From: Allium sativum
Taxonomy: Eukaryota; Streptophyta; Magnoliopsida; Asparagales; Amaryllidaceae
Length of the DNA stretch: 64,000 nucleotides
Direction: 5' to 3'
NCBI GenBank assembly: GCA_030737875.1
Contig: CM060912.1
Coordinates: forward strand, 883,337,199 to 883,401,198
Shown here: piece after piece, positions 26,490-38,090 of the stretch
Position numbering within the stretch: position 1 is the first letter of the stretch
How the letters are laid out: each line of letters begins with the position of its first letter
Translations under genes and position numbers: made by a program
The notes under the pieces: generated by a model
The model's database searches: none
The model's input: only the letters and a program-made list of their open reading frames with translations
What the model was told of the DNA's origin: nothing

Positions 26490-27013
26490 TTCATTGTTCT
26501 TTATTTAGCATTGCGTTGTTAGTTTTATGCACTAGTATTCTTGGGAGGAAACCCGTTCCGTGTTATACGGCGTGGTCCCTTGTTTTACCTGACTTTAAAA
26601 TAAAGATTAATAACTGTCTTAGTTCTCACACCAGTCACATGACTATCCTGGAGTTTATTGTTTTAACCTAAACTCTGGGTGCCCCTATTTTCCACACGGG
26701 TAGCTAGTAGTTTTGGTTTTGCAGATTTATATTCACAGGATCCTGGTTTACAGCTGGAATGATATTCGGAAAGCTCTGTATCCGTATAGTCTTTTCAGTT
26801 GTGTTTTGTATTATTTTTCCGCTGCATTGTAATTTGTAAATCTCTGATATTTAGTAAATGTGTAATATGTAATTCATACTCTGTGTATTCTTGTATTCTG
26901 ATGAAATTGTTGTAATAAGCAATGCAATGTTCTTTTGTTTGTGTTCTGATTCGTCTCGTTCCCAACTCAATCTGGGCTTTCCTTCACGGGGAAGTTCGGG
27001 TCTTCTCAATTCC

Positions 27014-27405
27014 CATTCGACCCGAGCCTGTTTCTACATATTTGAGTAATTTTCAACATTTTCAAGAGGATTTTGATTGTATATCGAGTATTTGAAGATT
27101 TCAAACATTGTAATTGAAAATTCTTGTTGAACAGAAAAATTATAAAGTGGACGTAGGCTCCTTAGTGCCAAACCACTATAAATCTTACGTGTTTTCTATT
27201 ATCCTCATTTTAATTTTAGTTTTCCTCCTTTATTTCTCCTCAAAATTTTGTTGCTTTCATTGAGAAATTTGAATTCTCTGTCTTTTTTGGATTGTTTGTC
27301 TACTATTCGGATTTTCGAATCGAGTGGAACAGTCCATTTTTTTGTTGCTTTTGATAATTCTAATCATCCTGGTTTCTTAAAGAGATAGAAATCATCAAGC
27401 CTCCC
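27014..27405 (+). mobile_element. Tat element R-U5 remainder and 5' leader
   Basis: Continues the LTR fragment at 6976-7063. It carries GTGGACGTAGGCTCC and a CCACTATAAATCTTACGTG stretch like those near the U5 end of Tat-lineage LTRs, then a T-rich leader. The exact LTR end and the primer site could not be placed; nothing matches the usual TGGCGCC-type Tat primer site. The first ATG in a gag-compatible position is at 27406. Confidence 0.6.
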
Positions 27406-27886
27406 ATGGAGCATCAACCTATGAAGCACAACAGCCCGACTCGTAAATGGAACTAGTGAAGGCCCTCGGATCGAACGAACCCGACTCAAACCCCCCGGAT
27501 CGAATTCGATCTAGTCTGGTCTTGTAGTTGAGACTGCTACTCCATCTGCAGATCAAGCTCCTTCTTTAGCATTTTTCACACGAGATGATTTTGCACATAT
27601 GTTCAACAAGTTAGAAGAGACCATTGTAGCTTTAGCTGCTCAAAGACAAGATAATTCTATGTTGAGAAATGATATGGATCCCATGGCTAGGCAGTGGGAA
27701 GAGGTTCGAAGGAAAAGGGCACCACATCCACCACTTCGCCAAATAGAAAAAGACTCATCCACATCTGAAGAAGGTGAATAGCCACCACTTCAAAGGAGAC
27801 CTTATAAAAGGCCAGAAAACCTTCGTCGGCTCCGGTTTGGGTCATTACCTTCCCGGGGAGATGCAACAATTAGTCCCAACCCTAAT
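27406..27886 (+). pseudogene. gag: Tat gag, N-terminal part (broken)
   Basis: First part of the capsid-protein gene of the Tat-lineage element. A frame from about 27575 encodes a hydrophilic segment (FTRDDFAHMFNKLEETIV) followed by a charged, proline-containing linker, as usual before the Tat gag core. It has a TAG stop at 27779 and earlier frame breaks. At 27886 it is interrupted by a minus-strand solo LTR; the same frame resumes at 33909 after one copy of the near-perfect TSD (CTAAT at 27882-27886, GTAAT at 33904-33908) is discounted. Not functional. Confidence 0.75.
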
Positions 27887-28437
27887 TGAAACGACCTAGA
27901 CTTCCCCGATCCCCGAAAAGATGGAAGAGTCTGGATTGCTTTGAGAACAAGACGCATCAGAACGCAAACAATAGAACATTTCATTGCTATTACAACAATT
28001 TACATCTGAGTACAAAAAATCAGAGTTCAAATAATATACAACGAAAAAATATCAGAGATTTAAATTAAAAAACAGCGGAAAATATATACATAAATATAAT
28101 GTGAAGCGGAAAACATCACTACCACAACTGAAAGAAATACGCGGATACTAAGCTTTCTGAATATAGCTTCAGCTATAAATCCAGGATTTTGTTGAATAAA
28201 AATCTGCAAAACCAAAACTACGGACTGCCCGTGTGGAAAATATGGGCACCTAGAGTCTAGGCGAAAACAATAAACTCCAAGTCAGTCATGGGACTGGTGT
28301 GAGAACTAAAACAATTATTAGATTTTATTTTAAAGTTAGTTAAATCACGGGACCACACTGCATAACACGGAATGGGTTTATTTCCCATGAATACTAGTGC
28401 ATAAAACAAACAACATAATGCTAAATAGAAAAATGTA

Positions 28438-28507
28438 GCTACTATAAGACTCAGGTCCCATCACACAATGAACGCAGTCGAGGATAGATTTTTACCTTAT
28501 AATAGAC
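28438..28507 (-). other. Conserved stem-loop (gag solo-LTR copy)
   Basis: On the sense (minus) strand, arms TCTATTATAAG (28496-28506) and CTTATAGTAGC (28438-28448) pair over ten positions with one G:U pair. The loop keeps CTATCCTC and GTGTGATGGGACCTGAGT. Confidence 0.65.
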
Positions 28508-31192
28508 AAACACACTTGATACACGAAATTTCTTCTTTTATTATTACTATAAGTGAAGAAATCAACTTCAAATATAAATGTATCAATCATAGGCGGCATA
28601 GGTACCATTATATTACGTCGCCATATATGTTTACAACTAAATCCGTAAAATCTCGTATTGGAAATTGGATTTCCATCTATGAACCAAGGCAAACGATCAT
28701 CCTTACCAATTCGAGGTACACTAGCAATGCCTTAGGATCACAACTACGGCCAACCCTATGTTAGCTACAGGGCCGGTCATCCATCGATGATTGGCAATAC
28801 CATAAACTATATGTTAGCCGCTTCTATCGAACCTCCAAAATGGTCAGTCACGTCGACCATTTAGAACCTTTTAGTCGGTTCTATACATTCCTAGGTACCT
28901 CGCTTTCCATCAATAAAGTTTTCCAACATCCACATCAGTAAACACTATGGGCTCCATACCATGACATTACTCGTAGCTAGAAACTAACATATGTCCATTT
29001 CCCTGAAGTCCTCATCTCGTTTTTGGTTCATACCGAGGAGTGAAGCTCGCGAATTAATGCTACACAAAGCTATGTTAATTAAATCCGTGCTTTGATCATC
29101 AACCACAAGACTTTGTTTTCAACAATAAGCCTTGATCATTTGCATCATAGCATGCCACATTGTCAATCCTTACCGTATCCCTGATTTCTACCAATATATA
29201 ACCTCTGAGCTCGTACGTATCAAAGAAGGGTGTTAAGCAAGAGAATAAATTCTCCACCACCAAACAGATATATATATATTTATCAGAGATCAACGAATAT
29301 AGCATAAAGGAATACAATGTCAGATATACCATCCATTTGCAAGTACGCTCTGGGTTTGAACGAAATTGGAGTCACATTATTCCTCGTCCTATATATCCAA
29401 TGCAGGAGAGAGACCCTCGCATATCCGGTCGATCTTTAAGTATGTCTGGACGATCACCACTTATTACCTTGTCTTAGGTGTACATCCCAATCAAGACATC
29501 AGTAATCATCCAAACGATGTGAAGATCTCTGGTCTTCAACCACCATCTTCATATCATCAACATTTAGCCGTCGTATCAGTTATTCAGAATGGATTAAACC
29601 CGGTCTTTCTGAATAACTCGCGTATTTTATAATCAAGTGCTATAAAAACACATCATACGCCTCATTCCAATTCAGAATATTCTTTTATTCAAATATTCAC
29701 ATCTTCAGGGAAAGGTTCCCATTAATTTTATCAAAGATAAATTCTTTTAAATTTCCTCTTTAATCCTCCTTTGGATATCATTTTCAAAAGATTTTATTAA
29801 CTAGTCGGGATTAGCGAACCTTAATGAAGTAATCATTTTAATTTATTAACCCAATCCCAACCTATTCATCCCATAGAGCAAAACCGGTAGTACTCCATAT
29901 CTAACACCCACTGTGTTATTGGTAAAATTAATTACCATTTCACGTTCAAATTAAAGGTTTAACTATCGTCTCGAGTAAAACTGGTGATACTCCATTCTCG
30001 ATCATTTCATGAATTCGATAAATTTAATTATCCCATTATCATTCCAATCTAATTAAAGATTCATTAGAAATCCAACTTGGTTTTAATATCATAAATCATT
30101 ACTTTATGATTATTCAACTTTAAGAAATTAATCTTTTCATTAACTGGGTTAAAGAACCAATGTTATTAAAAACACAATTCACAATAAACCCCAAATCAAC
30201 TTCCATTAAATATGGAATCTTCACGGAAAACACATCAATATATAATCGATATAAATTCCCGTATCAGACTAATAATATAAATGGAATAACGACAAAGCCT
30301 TTTAAATTCCATATATAGTAACGGTCTTCCTTTACAGAAGCTCATTCCAATTATTACCAAATCGAATTCCATTCAATTCCAATTTAATGTATTAAATTAG
30401 AAAACTTTACATTGGAAAATATCCATTAAATCTTAGTTAAAAGATTTATAAATTCCAAATCATAAATTCATTGTTAATTGGGTTAAAGAACAAATATTAT
30501 TTAAGCCACAGTTCACACCAACTTGAAATCCAATTTGATATTAAATACAGGCTCCGAATAGAAATTTTATCAGCTTATATTCAATATCAAATTCGGAAAC
30601 CAACAAGTATCATATTAGGAATAACGATATATATATCTTCCAAGTTCCTCAACAATATCCGTATAATCACAGAATCCAATATCGAAACATTCCAATGATT
30701 ATTTCCATTCAAATCCATTCCAATTCATACGTTGGAAAATTCTGGTTATATTGAAACCATTTCAAATCCAATTTATTTATTTAAAAATCATTGAATTATT
30801 ATTCTAGTTAATAACTAATTAAATTGGATAAAAATATCTTTTATCTTTTAAAATATGGAATTTTCTCATTAAAAATCTTTCCAAATCATTTATTATGATT
30901 TTACACAATTTTTCCATATTTTTAATAATTTTATTAAGGCCCATACAGTCGGTTTCCAATAATGGCCACCGAGCTGCATCCATAGGGACCTTTTCTGAAA
31001 TTTATTTGGACATATTTTAAAATCTAACCATTCAAATTTAAATCTCTTATTTTCATTGGAAAGATCTTTTCGATATAAACCTAACGGTTCTGGTTTTAGG
31101 AGAATCTGACGGTTGGATCTCCCGTTATGCCAATTCGAAGTCAATGGTTGAAATTCGTGAATGGTCCTTGCGTGGCGTGTTCTATTCAGGCC

Positions 31193-31193
<1 letters not shown>

Positions 31194-31240
<47 letters not shown>
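31194..31240. repeat. (TA)n microsatellite
   Basis: About 47 bp of TA dinucleotides in the gag solo LTR, at the place where the LARD-like LTRs have a short TA run (10127-10152). Confidence 0.95.
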
Positions 31241-31244
<4 letters not shown>

Positions 31245-32439
31245 CTTCAATTTCCATACAAAACATATATTATAAATCGTTTATAAATTGGTTTTAAAAA
31301 TGACTTCAACTTCGTTTTCGATTTAAATCAAAATTGAATATTCCATATCATTATAATATTAAAATGATAATATTTTCAATATATCTAGTTTTGAAATCCA
31401 TTTCCCTTTTCATATCCATTTATAAAATGCATAAAATCGATATAAAAATCGTTCGAGTTAAAATGACGCTTAACTACTTAACTCGGCTTCGTATTTCAAT
31501 ATTTTTGTGTCCATCTAAAATTGAACATCAAAATCATAATTTAATTCTTTATTGAATATTATATTAAAATATTCGTTACTTCCGAATTGGAATGTGACTC
31601 AATCAATTACCATATAATTTTAAGTATATGGATTTTATACATCACATGTATTTAGCAATAATGATAAACGATCTTTAAACATTCAATCAACATCCAAAGT
31701 GCATTCTACAATTGTATACGCATCAAATATCATCCCAATATCCGTGCGAGGTTTTCATCCAAAAAATACTGATTATTATTTGGGTATTTGGGCGACGTGT
31801 AAAAATTTATCGTCCCAATCAAGATCAGTTAAATTGGTGTATATAAATAAGTCGTCTGATTTATAAATGAATTTTTATTCCATTTCAACTACCATAAATA
31901 TATTAACATTTTTTAACATGTTAGATACCACAAAATTACCATCACAATACACAAATCACCAAATCATCCATATAAATAAATACTCAACTACCCAATGCCA
32001 TTTATGGTGCCATAAGTGGCCATCCATGGAGTATGAAATGCGAGTGTCGCTAATATCCATACATCGCTTCCAATTTAAATGATTTGTAGGAGTTCGTGTG
32101 TTGAACTCCAAAAATAACTACATGATAAAATATTGAGTGAGAAGGAGTTCTCACTTTGATTTCCACTCCGTTAGTCTTTAATTGACGATTTCAGTACTGT
32201 TCGGATTTAAATTTGCCTCAAATTCTGATTTTCTTCGTTTCCGTTTGGTCAGTTATGAAATGTAGAGTTTGTTGATACGATCGCATTGCAACTTGTCTTT
32301 GAATTCAGAACTCGTATGAAAAGATACACGAGTTTATATATTAATTACATAAATAAATAATAATTAATTTACACTAATGCTCATTTAATTACATCTCCTA
32401 CCCGTCCTCTTTCCTGTAGCCGTGAAACCTAAACATCGA

Positions 32440-32826
32440 CCTCGTTGACCTCGACCTGCGCGCTCCACCGTCCCTCTGCCGCCCATCGGAGACCACCACG
32501 CAAAAGCTCCCAGCGTCGCCTTCCACCCCCCAAAAACCCGACGAACTCGAGCCTTCCATGACACCAGAAAATGCGCCCGAACTCAGTTCGTTTGGGGGAC
32601 GAAATCACGCGATTCATGAGAAAATAGATGATCACCATCGGTAGTTTTAAAGATCTCGAGTAGGTCACCATTTTTTCCGTTAAAACGATTTGGAGAAGAT
32701 GAAAAGATTGGCGTGGATTTGGAGGTGAAGTTCGGAGTGATTTTCGCCGTCAATCAGTGAGTGGCGGTGGTTTTATCAAAACGATGGAATTAGGGTTTTT
32801 TAGTGATTATAGGGTTATATATATAT
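32440..32826 (-). promoter_or_regulatory. TATA box and GC-rich leader of the gag solo LTR
   Basis: On the minus strand TATATATAAC at about 32815-32826, followed by CCCTATAATC and a GC-rich leader to about 32440. The TATA is about 1.1 kb into the LTR, slightly further than in the LARD-like LTRs (0.9 kb). I see no canonical GTAAGT at the leader end. Confidence 0.5.
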
Positions 32827-33183
32827 TTTTTTTATTTTAATTCACAAATATCTCGTTTAATCTCCGAACACCAAATCAAACCCAATGGCTGTTGTTCCTA
32901 ACTGAATACCCCCATTCCGGACACAATGGAATATGTTTCGTAGGCCAATTCGACTGTTTCGATCAGTTTTCATCAAAATTAAAATATAAATCAATATATC
33001 GAATTTAAACATACATTTTAATTTACTGGGGCCACATACTGACTCCAAAAATTACAAAAAATAAAACAAAACTAGCTATGTTTTGATGATACAGTCCTAA
33101 CAAAACTAATTTCATCGAATTTGGAGACAGTTTGAAAAATGGCTTTTTTCCAGTCGATTAAATTCAAGTTGAAATTACCAAAC

Positions 33184-33323
33184 ACATTTAAATTCACCAC
33201 GCTTACATATTAATTCCAAAATTTATGAAATTTGAAACCTAACAATAATTTGACATTCCGAATCCAAAAATGTGGTTTCGTCCAAAACGAAGGTCGTTTG
33301 CCAAATGGATATTTTTAAGGGTC

Positions 33324-33359
<36 letters not shown>

Positions 33360-33541
33360 CTAAAATTACAAAATACATTTAAATTCACCACACTCACATA
33401 TTAATTCCAAAATTTATGAAATTTGAAACCTAACAATAATTTGACATTCCAGATCCAAAAAAGTGGTTTTGTCAAAAACGGAGGTCGTTTGCAAAATGGA
33501 TATTTTTAAGGTTATATAATATATATAGATATATACATATA
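33184..33541 (-). repeat. Tandem duplication of about 190 bp with TA runs
   Basis: Two direct copies, 33184-33373 and 33374-33541, both holding CATATTAATTCCAAAATTTA and a GTGGTTT(C/T)GTC segment and each ending in a TA-rich run (33326-33354 and 33518-33541). It lies in the U3 part of the gag solo LTR; the LARD-like LTRs have this segment once. Confidence 0.8.
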
Positions 33542-33908
33542 TATATTCCATAGCAACTATTTTAAATTTTAAACTGGATATAACTTACAATTTATAAAGT
33601 GAAATTTCAGTTTCTTACATTCGTTAGAAAATTACAATTCAAAATATTCCAATGTTTCTTGTTTTACTGAAATCCGATTTATATTGAATTTTGTACATTC
33701 ATTAGAAATTAAAAATCGAATTTTCAAACTACCACGCTATTTGAAGCTTGTTTCAAATAAATATTAAATTTATACGTTCTAACTTCGATTTAAATAAAAT
33801 TTAAATCATTTTTATTTAAAATAAATCATTTTAAATATTCAAAACCCATTAAAATAGCTAAAATAAAAAATTTAAATTGGTTCAGAAATTCCGGGTTGTT
33901 ACAGTAAT

Positions 33909-35273
33909 GATCCTAGCCTTGCTGAACCCATTCTAATGTCGACCAATCTCGAGCTCCCCCAAGGGAACAAGGCACTTCCCAGACTGCTTGTGCACCTGTA
34001 CCTCCAACCTCTCATCCCATGATTCACCGAAACCGTAGAGGGTAGGGAAATACAGCCTAGTTGACGGCTTAGGTGACATTTCCCGAGATAGGAGTAGAGA
34101 TATTTCAACAAACCAAGTATATCGAACCAAAACGTGTGATGACCAATGTAGAGATAAAAGCAATGATAAGGCAGAAAATGCATGATAGCAGGGAATACAC
34201 TAATGAGGACCAGGGCATAGATCGTAGCCATACTCCTTTCGCGACGTTATTTTTGAGGTCTAGCTCCCAAGGCAGTTTAATTTGCCCACTATAAGTCATT
34301 ACTCATGAAGGACGGATCCATAAGAACATTTGATGAGTTATTCATGGTATATGAACGCAACAACGGCTCCTGATTCCATTATGTTTAAAGCCTTCTCGAT
34401 ATATCTTAAAGGAGTGGCGATGATGTGGTTTATAAGGCTTCTTCCTCGATCAGTTCCCAACTTCAAAGACCTAAGCGAGAAGTTCTTGACTCAATTCCGA
34501 ATGCACGCGTCAATGTCTAAGCACGTGATGGAGCTTTCTACGGTTAAGCAAGCTCATGGAGAGACTTTGAGGGAATATCTTGACAGTTTCAGTATAGCTA
34601 TCACCGAATTGAGCAACCCTAGTGCGGAGGCCATTCTAATGGCAATGGTCAATGGTGTGGATAAGGATTTGTAGTCTGGTATATATTTGGTTGGAAAGCC
34701 TCCCACGGCGATAGAACTGTTTTATGAAAATGCAAACATGCATTTTTGAGAAAAAGATGCGTACCTAAATCGAAAAAGAAGGTCTAGTGAGGTTGTGAAG
34801 GAGGAATTTCAGAGTAATACCACAGTAAGGCAGTTTGACGATAGTTCTGTGAAAGTCAAAGTTAATGTCGGAAACCAAAATAAGAAGAATTGTAGCCAAG
34901 GAAGGAACGCAAATAAAGAAAATCAGAATCAGAAAGGGGATGCTAAGAAGCGACCCTGATTCTAATCATTCGAGAGTTACACATTATTGAACGATACTCA
35001 AGAGAATATATATCTCAATACTTGCAAGGTGATGCAGTATAAGAGACCACAACCGCATGTCGCGACAGAGAAGGAACGTGAAACGAGAAAGTACTTTTTG
35101 TTCCATGAAACATTTTGCCATTCGACAATTGTCATCAACTGAGAGATGTGATTGAAAAGCCATGGATAGAGGGAAAGCTTGATGAGTGCAAGGTAGCCTC
35201 AAGAGACATGAGACAAGGAGCTCCACCACCGAATCAAGGGCCTATTATGGAATGCGAAATACAGATCTTAAGG
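33909..35273 (+). pseudogene. gag: Tat gag, core and C-terminal parts (broken)
   Basis: Carries the retrotransposon gag core. The open segment 34330-34674 contains AFSIYLKGVAMMWFIRLLP, then FKDLSEKFLTQF and KQAHGETLREYLDSF, the hallmarks of plant Ty3/gypsy gag (retrotrans_gag), with the Tat-type wording. A TAG at 34672 and several frame changes follow. Near 35090-35125 a degraded zinc-finger-like motif (KYFLFHETFCHST) stands where Tat gag normally has a C-H-H-C finger; its first cysteine is now phenylalanine. The gene continues into the protease segment across the insert at 35274-38463. Confidence 0.85.
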
Positions 35274-35540
35274 AAAAACTAACACTAGAGGGGGATGAAT
35301 AGTGGTTTTAAGGAATTTAAGAAAAATATAAAACTTATATGATTTACTGTATGAATCACACACCACAAAGATGATCACAGATATAGAATCAAGCACAAAC
35401 ATAGAAATAAACAAAAATAAAATGTAGACAAGGAAAGAACACACCGGATTTTATACTGGTTTGGATTACTTCTATGTTCAGTCCCACGCAACACTGGATT
35501 GCGCAGTTTTATTGCTATATCAATATCAAAGTACATTCCC

Positions 35541-35700
35541 CTTGATTTCACAGCTACAAGGTTAATACCGCTCCAAACACGCTTGATTTCACGGCTATAA
35601 GGTTAACACTGACTCCAACATCCTCGGTTTCACGGCTACAAGGTTAACACCAATTACTTTTCTTGATTTCAAGGTTATAAGGAATAGACCTTTTCCCAAA
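35541..35700 (-). repeat. 41-bp tandem repeat, four copies
   Basis: Units starting CTTGATTTCACGGCTACAAG (or a close variant) at 35541, 35582, 35623 and 35662, each with a TAAGGTTAACACC-like segment; the last is eroded. Confidence 0.85.
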
Positions 35701-36006
35701 CAATCCCAAATGATTACAACAGCCCTATAACTCTTCAATAACACTTCAATTCGGAGAGTAATGAGTAGAGAGTGAGAAGAGAAGAAGTTTTATGTAATTA
35801 GAATAGTCGGCAGAGTATAAGTGTATAAATCAATAAAAAATTAATAATAATGGAGGGATGAAAAGAAGTGAAGATGGAGAAGAAGAATGGTTAATAATTT
35901 GAATTCAACCCCTATTTATAAGATTTGAAAGGTTCTAATGCTTCTGGAACATTACAAATGCTGAAAAGACGCTTCCTTTCAAAATTGAAAAAGTGACAGT
36001 TGTATG

Positions 36007-36011
<5 letters not shown>

Positions 36012-36059
<48 letters not shown>
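36012..36059. repeat. (TA)n microsatellite
   Basis: 48-bp uninterrupted TA run left of the LINE remnant. Confidence 0.95.
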
Positions 36060-36063
<4 letters not shown>

Positions 36064-36437
36064 ACATATGATCTTTAAAATTTTAAATTTTGAATATGTT
36101 CAAATGTTTAACTATATATATTATTCTGGAAATTCTTGAATTAAAATAGTGATATAAATGAGTATCATAAAGTATAAAATCATATGAAAACATAAATATA
36201 AATTATATTTACATATCTATAAAATTATAAGGTATAAAACTATATAAATATAAAATAGTAAAAGTATAAAACTGTAGAATATATATAAACTTTTATAATT
36301 TTATATTTATAGTTTTAAACCTTATAACTATAAAAATATATGTATAAGAGAGATAATGGATTTTTATCCTAAAATGTGAATTAGCTGAGGATATTGAAAG
36401 AATTCTAGCTGCAGGACCTCACTTTTATAACAAAAGG

Positions 36438-37477
36438 TTGATTTATATGAAAAAGTGGATGCGTAGAATGAAATTAACAAAGGAATTTCTTAACTTCATT
36501 CCAGTTTGGATTAAATTACCCAATTTAGATCTTGATTTCTGGTCAAACAAAGCAATTAGTAGGATAGCTTCCTTACTGGACAAGCTGATTAGAATGGACA
36601 GTTTCATAGAGAATGCATGTAGAATTTCATATGCTAGGATTCCAGTAAAGATAAATATTGACTTTGATTTCCCTGAAAGTGTTCCTATTCAATATGATGA
36701 TGGTACAATTATTTGGAAAATTGTAATATATGAATGGATACCTTATGTTTGTTCTATATGTAAAGTTTTTGGGCACTCTACTAATATGTGTAAGTCCACT
36801 AAAGCATGGGTTTCAAAGAACTCATCTAATACTGCCAGTAGAATGGACCTAGATGACAATAAGAATTTCCAAGATAAATATATGAATGATATGGACAAGC
36901 AGCAAAATATTAAAACTATTGGTAAAGATGTGAGTAAATCTGGAAGTCATAGAATTCAATAGACAACTTTTGAGACTTTGGCTGATAATTGTAACCATTC
37001 TATGTTGATGAATATTGATAATAATTGTGAGTTCGGTATTTTAAGTCTAAAGAACTGTCTATTAATAATGTATGCATGCAAGAGTATTGTGAGAAAAATA
37101 ATTCAAGTGATAAGAATATTGGGGAATATGAAAATAAGTCAGTGGCTGACAGTCTCATAGAGAATTGTAGTGAGGATCAATCTAAAATAGGAGCTCCAGT
37201 CAATGCTGATAATATGGATGAATCTAACAGTTCAGTTAGTAGTTTCAAACGGAGGAAAGTCAAATTTAAATTAGGTAAATTCAAAGGGAAAGGAAATCTA
37301 ATGTATAGTGAACCATTAGTGGAAACTAACCCTGAGTGGGTCAAACTGGTTTCACAATATCAGACTAGGTCTAAGTCAAAGAAGTCAATAGATGAAGAGG
37401 GTACTTCAGTTGGGGTCATGTCTGGAGGAATCTCTAAAAAAATAATTTACTTGGTTGATGAAACCTATTATTTTTAA
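36438..37477 (+). pseudogene. Plant LINE ORF1-like protein (DUF4283 plus CCHC knuckle), broken
   Basis: ORF1 proteins of plant L1-type LINEs bind element RNA. The first segment (36438-36962) reads as the DUF4283 type: FIPVWIKLPNLDLDFWSNKA, then RISYARIPVKI, and an intact CX2CX4HX4C knuckle, CSICKVFGHSTNMC. The coding resemblance extends upstream to about 36370 (AEDIERILAAGPHFYNKR) without an ATG. A TAG at 36960 ends the first segment; the hydrophilic, lysine/serine-rich tail is found in another frame at 37076-37477 (SSFKRRKVKFKLGKFKGKG). One stop and one frameshift therefore break the gene. Confidence 0.8.
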
Positions 37478-38071
37478 ATTTCTAGGCTTTATTTTGATTC
37501 TGAGCTTTGTTGTGAGTGGTGCTTGTCAATCTGTTGTGTCAGGAGTGGTGATTAATGGTGTTGTCCTCTAATTTGCTGCTGAATGTTTTGGAGGAGTGTT
37601 TTCAGTGGAACCTATTTTGGTTTGGACTTTGGGATTTTGCTGTTGTAGTTTTTTCAGTGTGTTTATTCTCTCTGTGGATGTTGTTGTTTTGGTTAATATT
37701 CTTTTTTGTTTTGGTCTTTTGCGGTGGATTGTAGTTAGGCATGTTTTAGTGCTTCGTGACTTCTAATGTGCTGAAGGTTCTTATGCATGTTTTCTATGGG
37801 TTGTATGTTGGAGTTTGTTGCATCTGGGTGTGGAGTTGCTACTGAACCTCTTCGGATTGAGCTTTGGGCTCTTGTTGTAATTTTGAGGTTGTTAAGTGCT
37901 TTTGGTTCTGGTCTATAATTCTAGTGTCTGGTCTGTAGTGTTTTTACTTTAGGATGGAGCTGGGGTTTTATATTTTGTAAAGTATTTGTTCTGTTTGTAG
38001 TATGTAATTCGAGTCAGCTCCCCCCTGTATCTGTACTCCTTTTCCTTATAATATAAGTACCCAGTTCCTCT
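37478..38071 (+). other. LINE 3' UTR-like non-coding segment
   Basis: G/T-rich sequence without a coding frame, rich in TTTTGG and GTTGTT words, ending at CTCTAA before a TA run. Such composition is common in 3' tails of plant LINEs. It occupies the place where ORF2 should begin. Confidence 0.5.
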
Positions 38072-38090
38072 AATATATATATATATATAT
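38072..38090. repeat. (TA)n microsatellite
   Basis: Short TA run immediately after the LINE remnant. A TG repeat of 17 bp follows at 38394-38410 in the flanking insert. Confidence 0.9.

Larger units (their letters stand above)
7064..27008 (+). mobile_element. LARD-like non-autonomous LTR retrotransposon with 6.6 kb LTRs and a 1.06 kb interior
   Basis: Two directly repeated LTRs (7064-19362, which contains a nested solo LTR, and 20424-27008) flank a 1061-bp interior with a tRNA-iMet-type primer site and a polypurine tract. A perfect 5-bp TSD, ATTCC, lies at 7059-7063 and 27009-27013. Without the nested insert the left LTR is about 6.6 kb, against 6585 bp for the right one. No gag or pol domain is present. 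Terminal features (TGTAATAACCCGG start, a GGGGACGAA-type stretch and AAGTGGGAGA tract before the 3' LTR) resemble chromovirus elements, so it was probably mobilised by a related autonomous chromovirus. LTR divergence by eye is some 5-7 percent in the first 250 bp. Confidence 0.88.
20424..27008 (+). mobile_element. 3' LTR of the LARD-like element, uninterrupted (6585 bp)
   Basis: Starts TGTAATAACCCGG and ends GGTCTTCTCA, followed by the TSD ATTCC. It is the intact reference for the interrupted 5' LTR. Its C-rich tract at about 21520-21532 lies in the leader. The open frames at 22544-22880, 25443-25818 and 26079-26318 have partners in the sister LTR only where the DNA is similar and match no known protein family. 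Confidence 0.9.
27887..33903 (-). mobile_element. Minus-strand solo LTR (6.0 kb) inserted in Tat gag
   Basis: On the minus strand it starts TGTAACAACCCGG at 33903 and ends GTCGTTTCA at 27887. The flanking 5-bp repeats CTAAT and GTAAT differ by one base, and the Tat gag frame continues across the site. It is the same family as the LARD-like LTRs: it shares their 3' end (matching 19270-19362), the module at 31080-31190 (matching 10155-10290) and the start. There is no interior or partner LTR. Its many short open frames are unrelated to known proteins. Confidence 0.9.
36345..38071 (+). mobile_element. LINE remnant with ORF1 but no ORF2
   Basis: The ORF1-like coding part (36357-37477) is followed directly by about 590 bp of T- and G-rich non-coding DNA that reads like a plant LINE 3' UTR, ending at CAGTTCCTCTAA before a TA microsatellite at 38072. 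No endonuclease or reverse transcriptase domain is present in any frame. It could be an internally deleted LINE or a non-autonomous ORF1-only family. The 5' end is approximate and probably truncated; no clear target-site duplication or poly(A) is visible, perhaps because both flanks are TA-rich. Confidence 0.6.
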
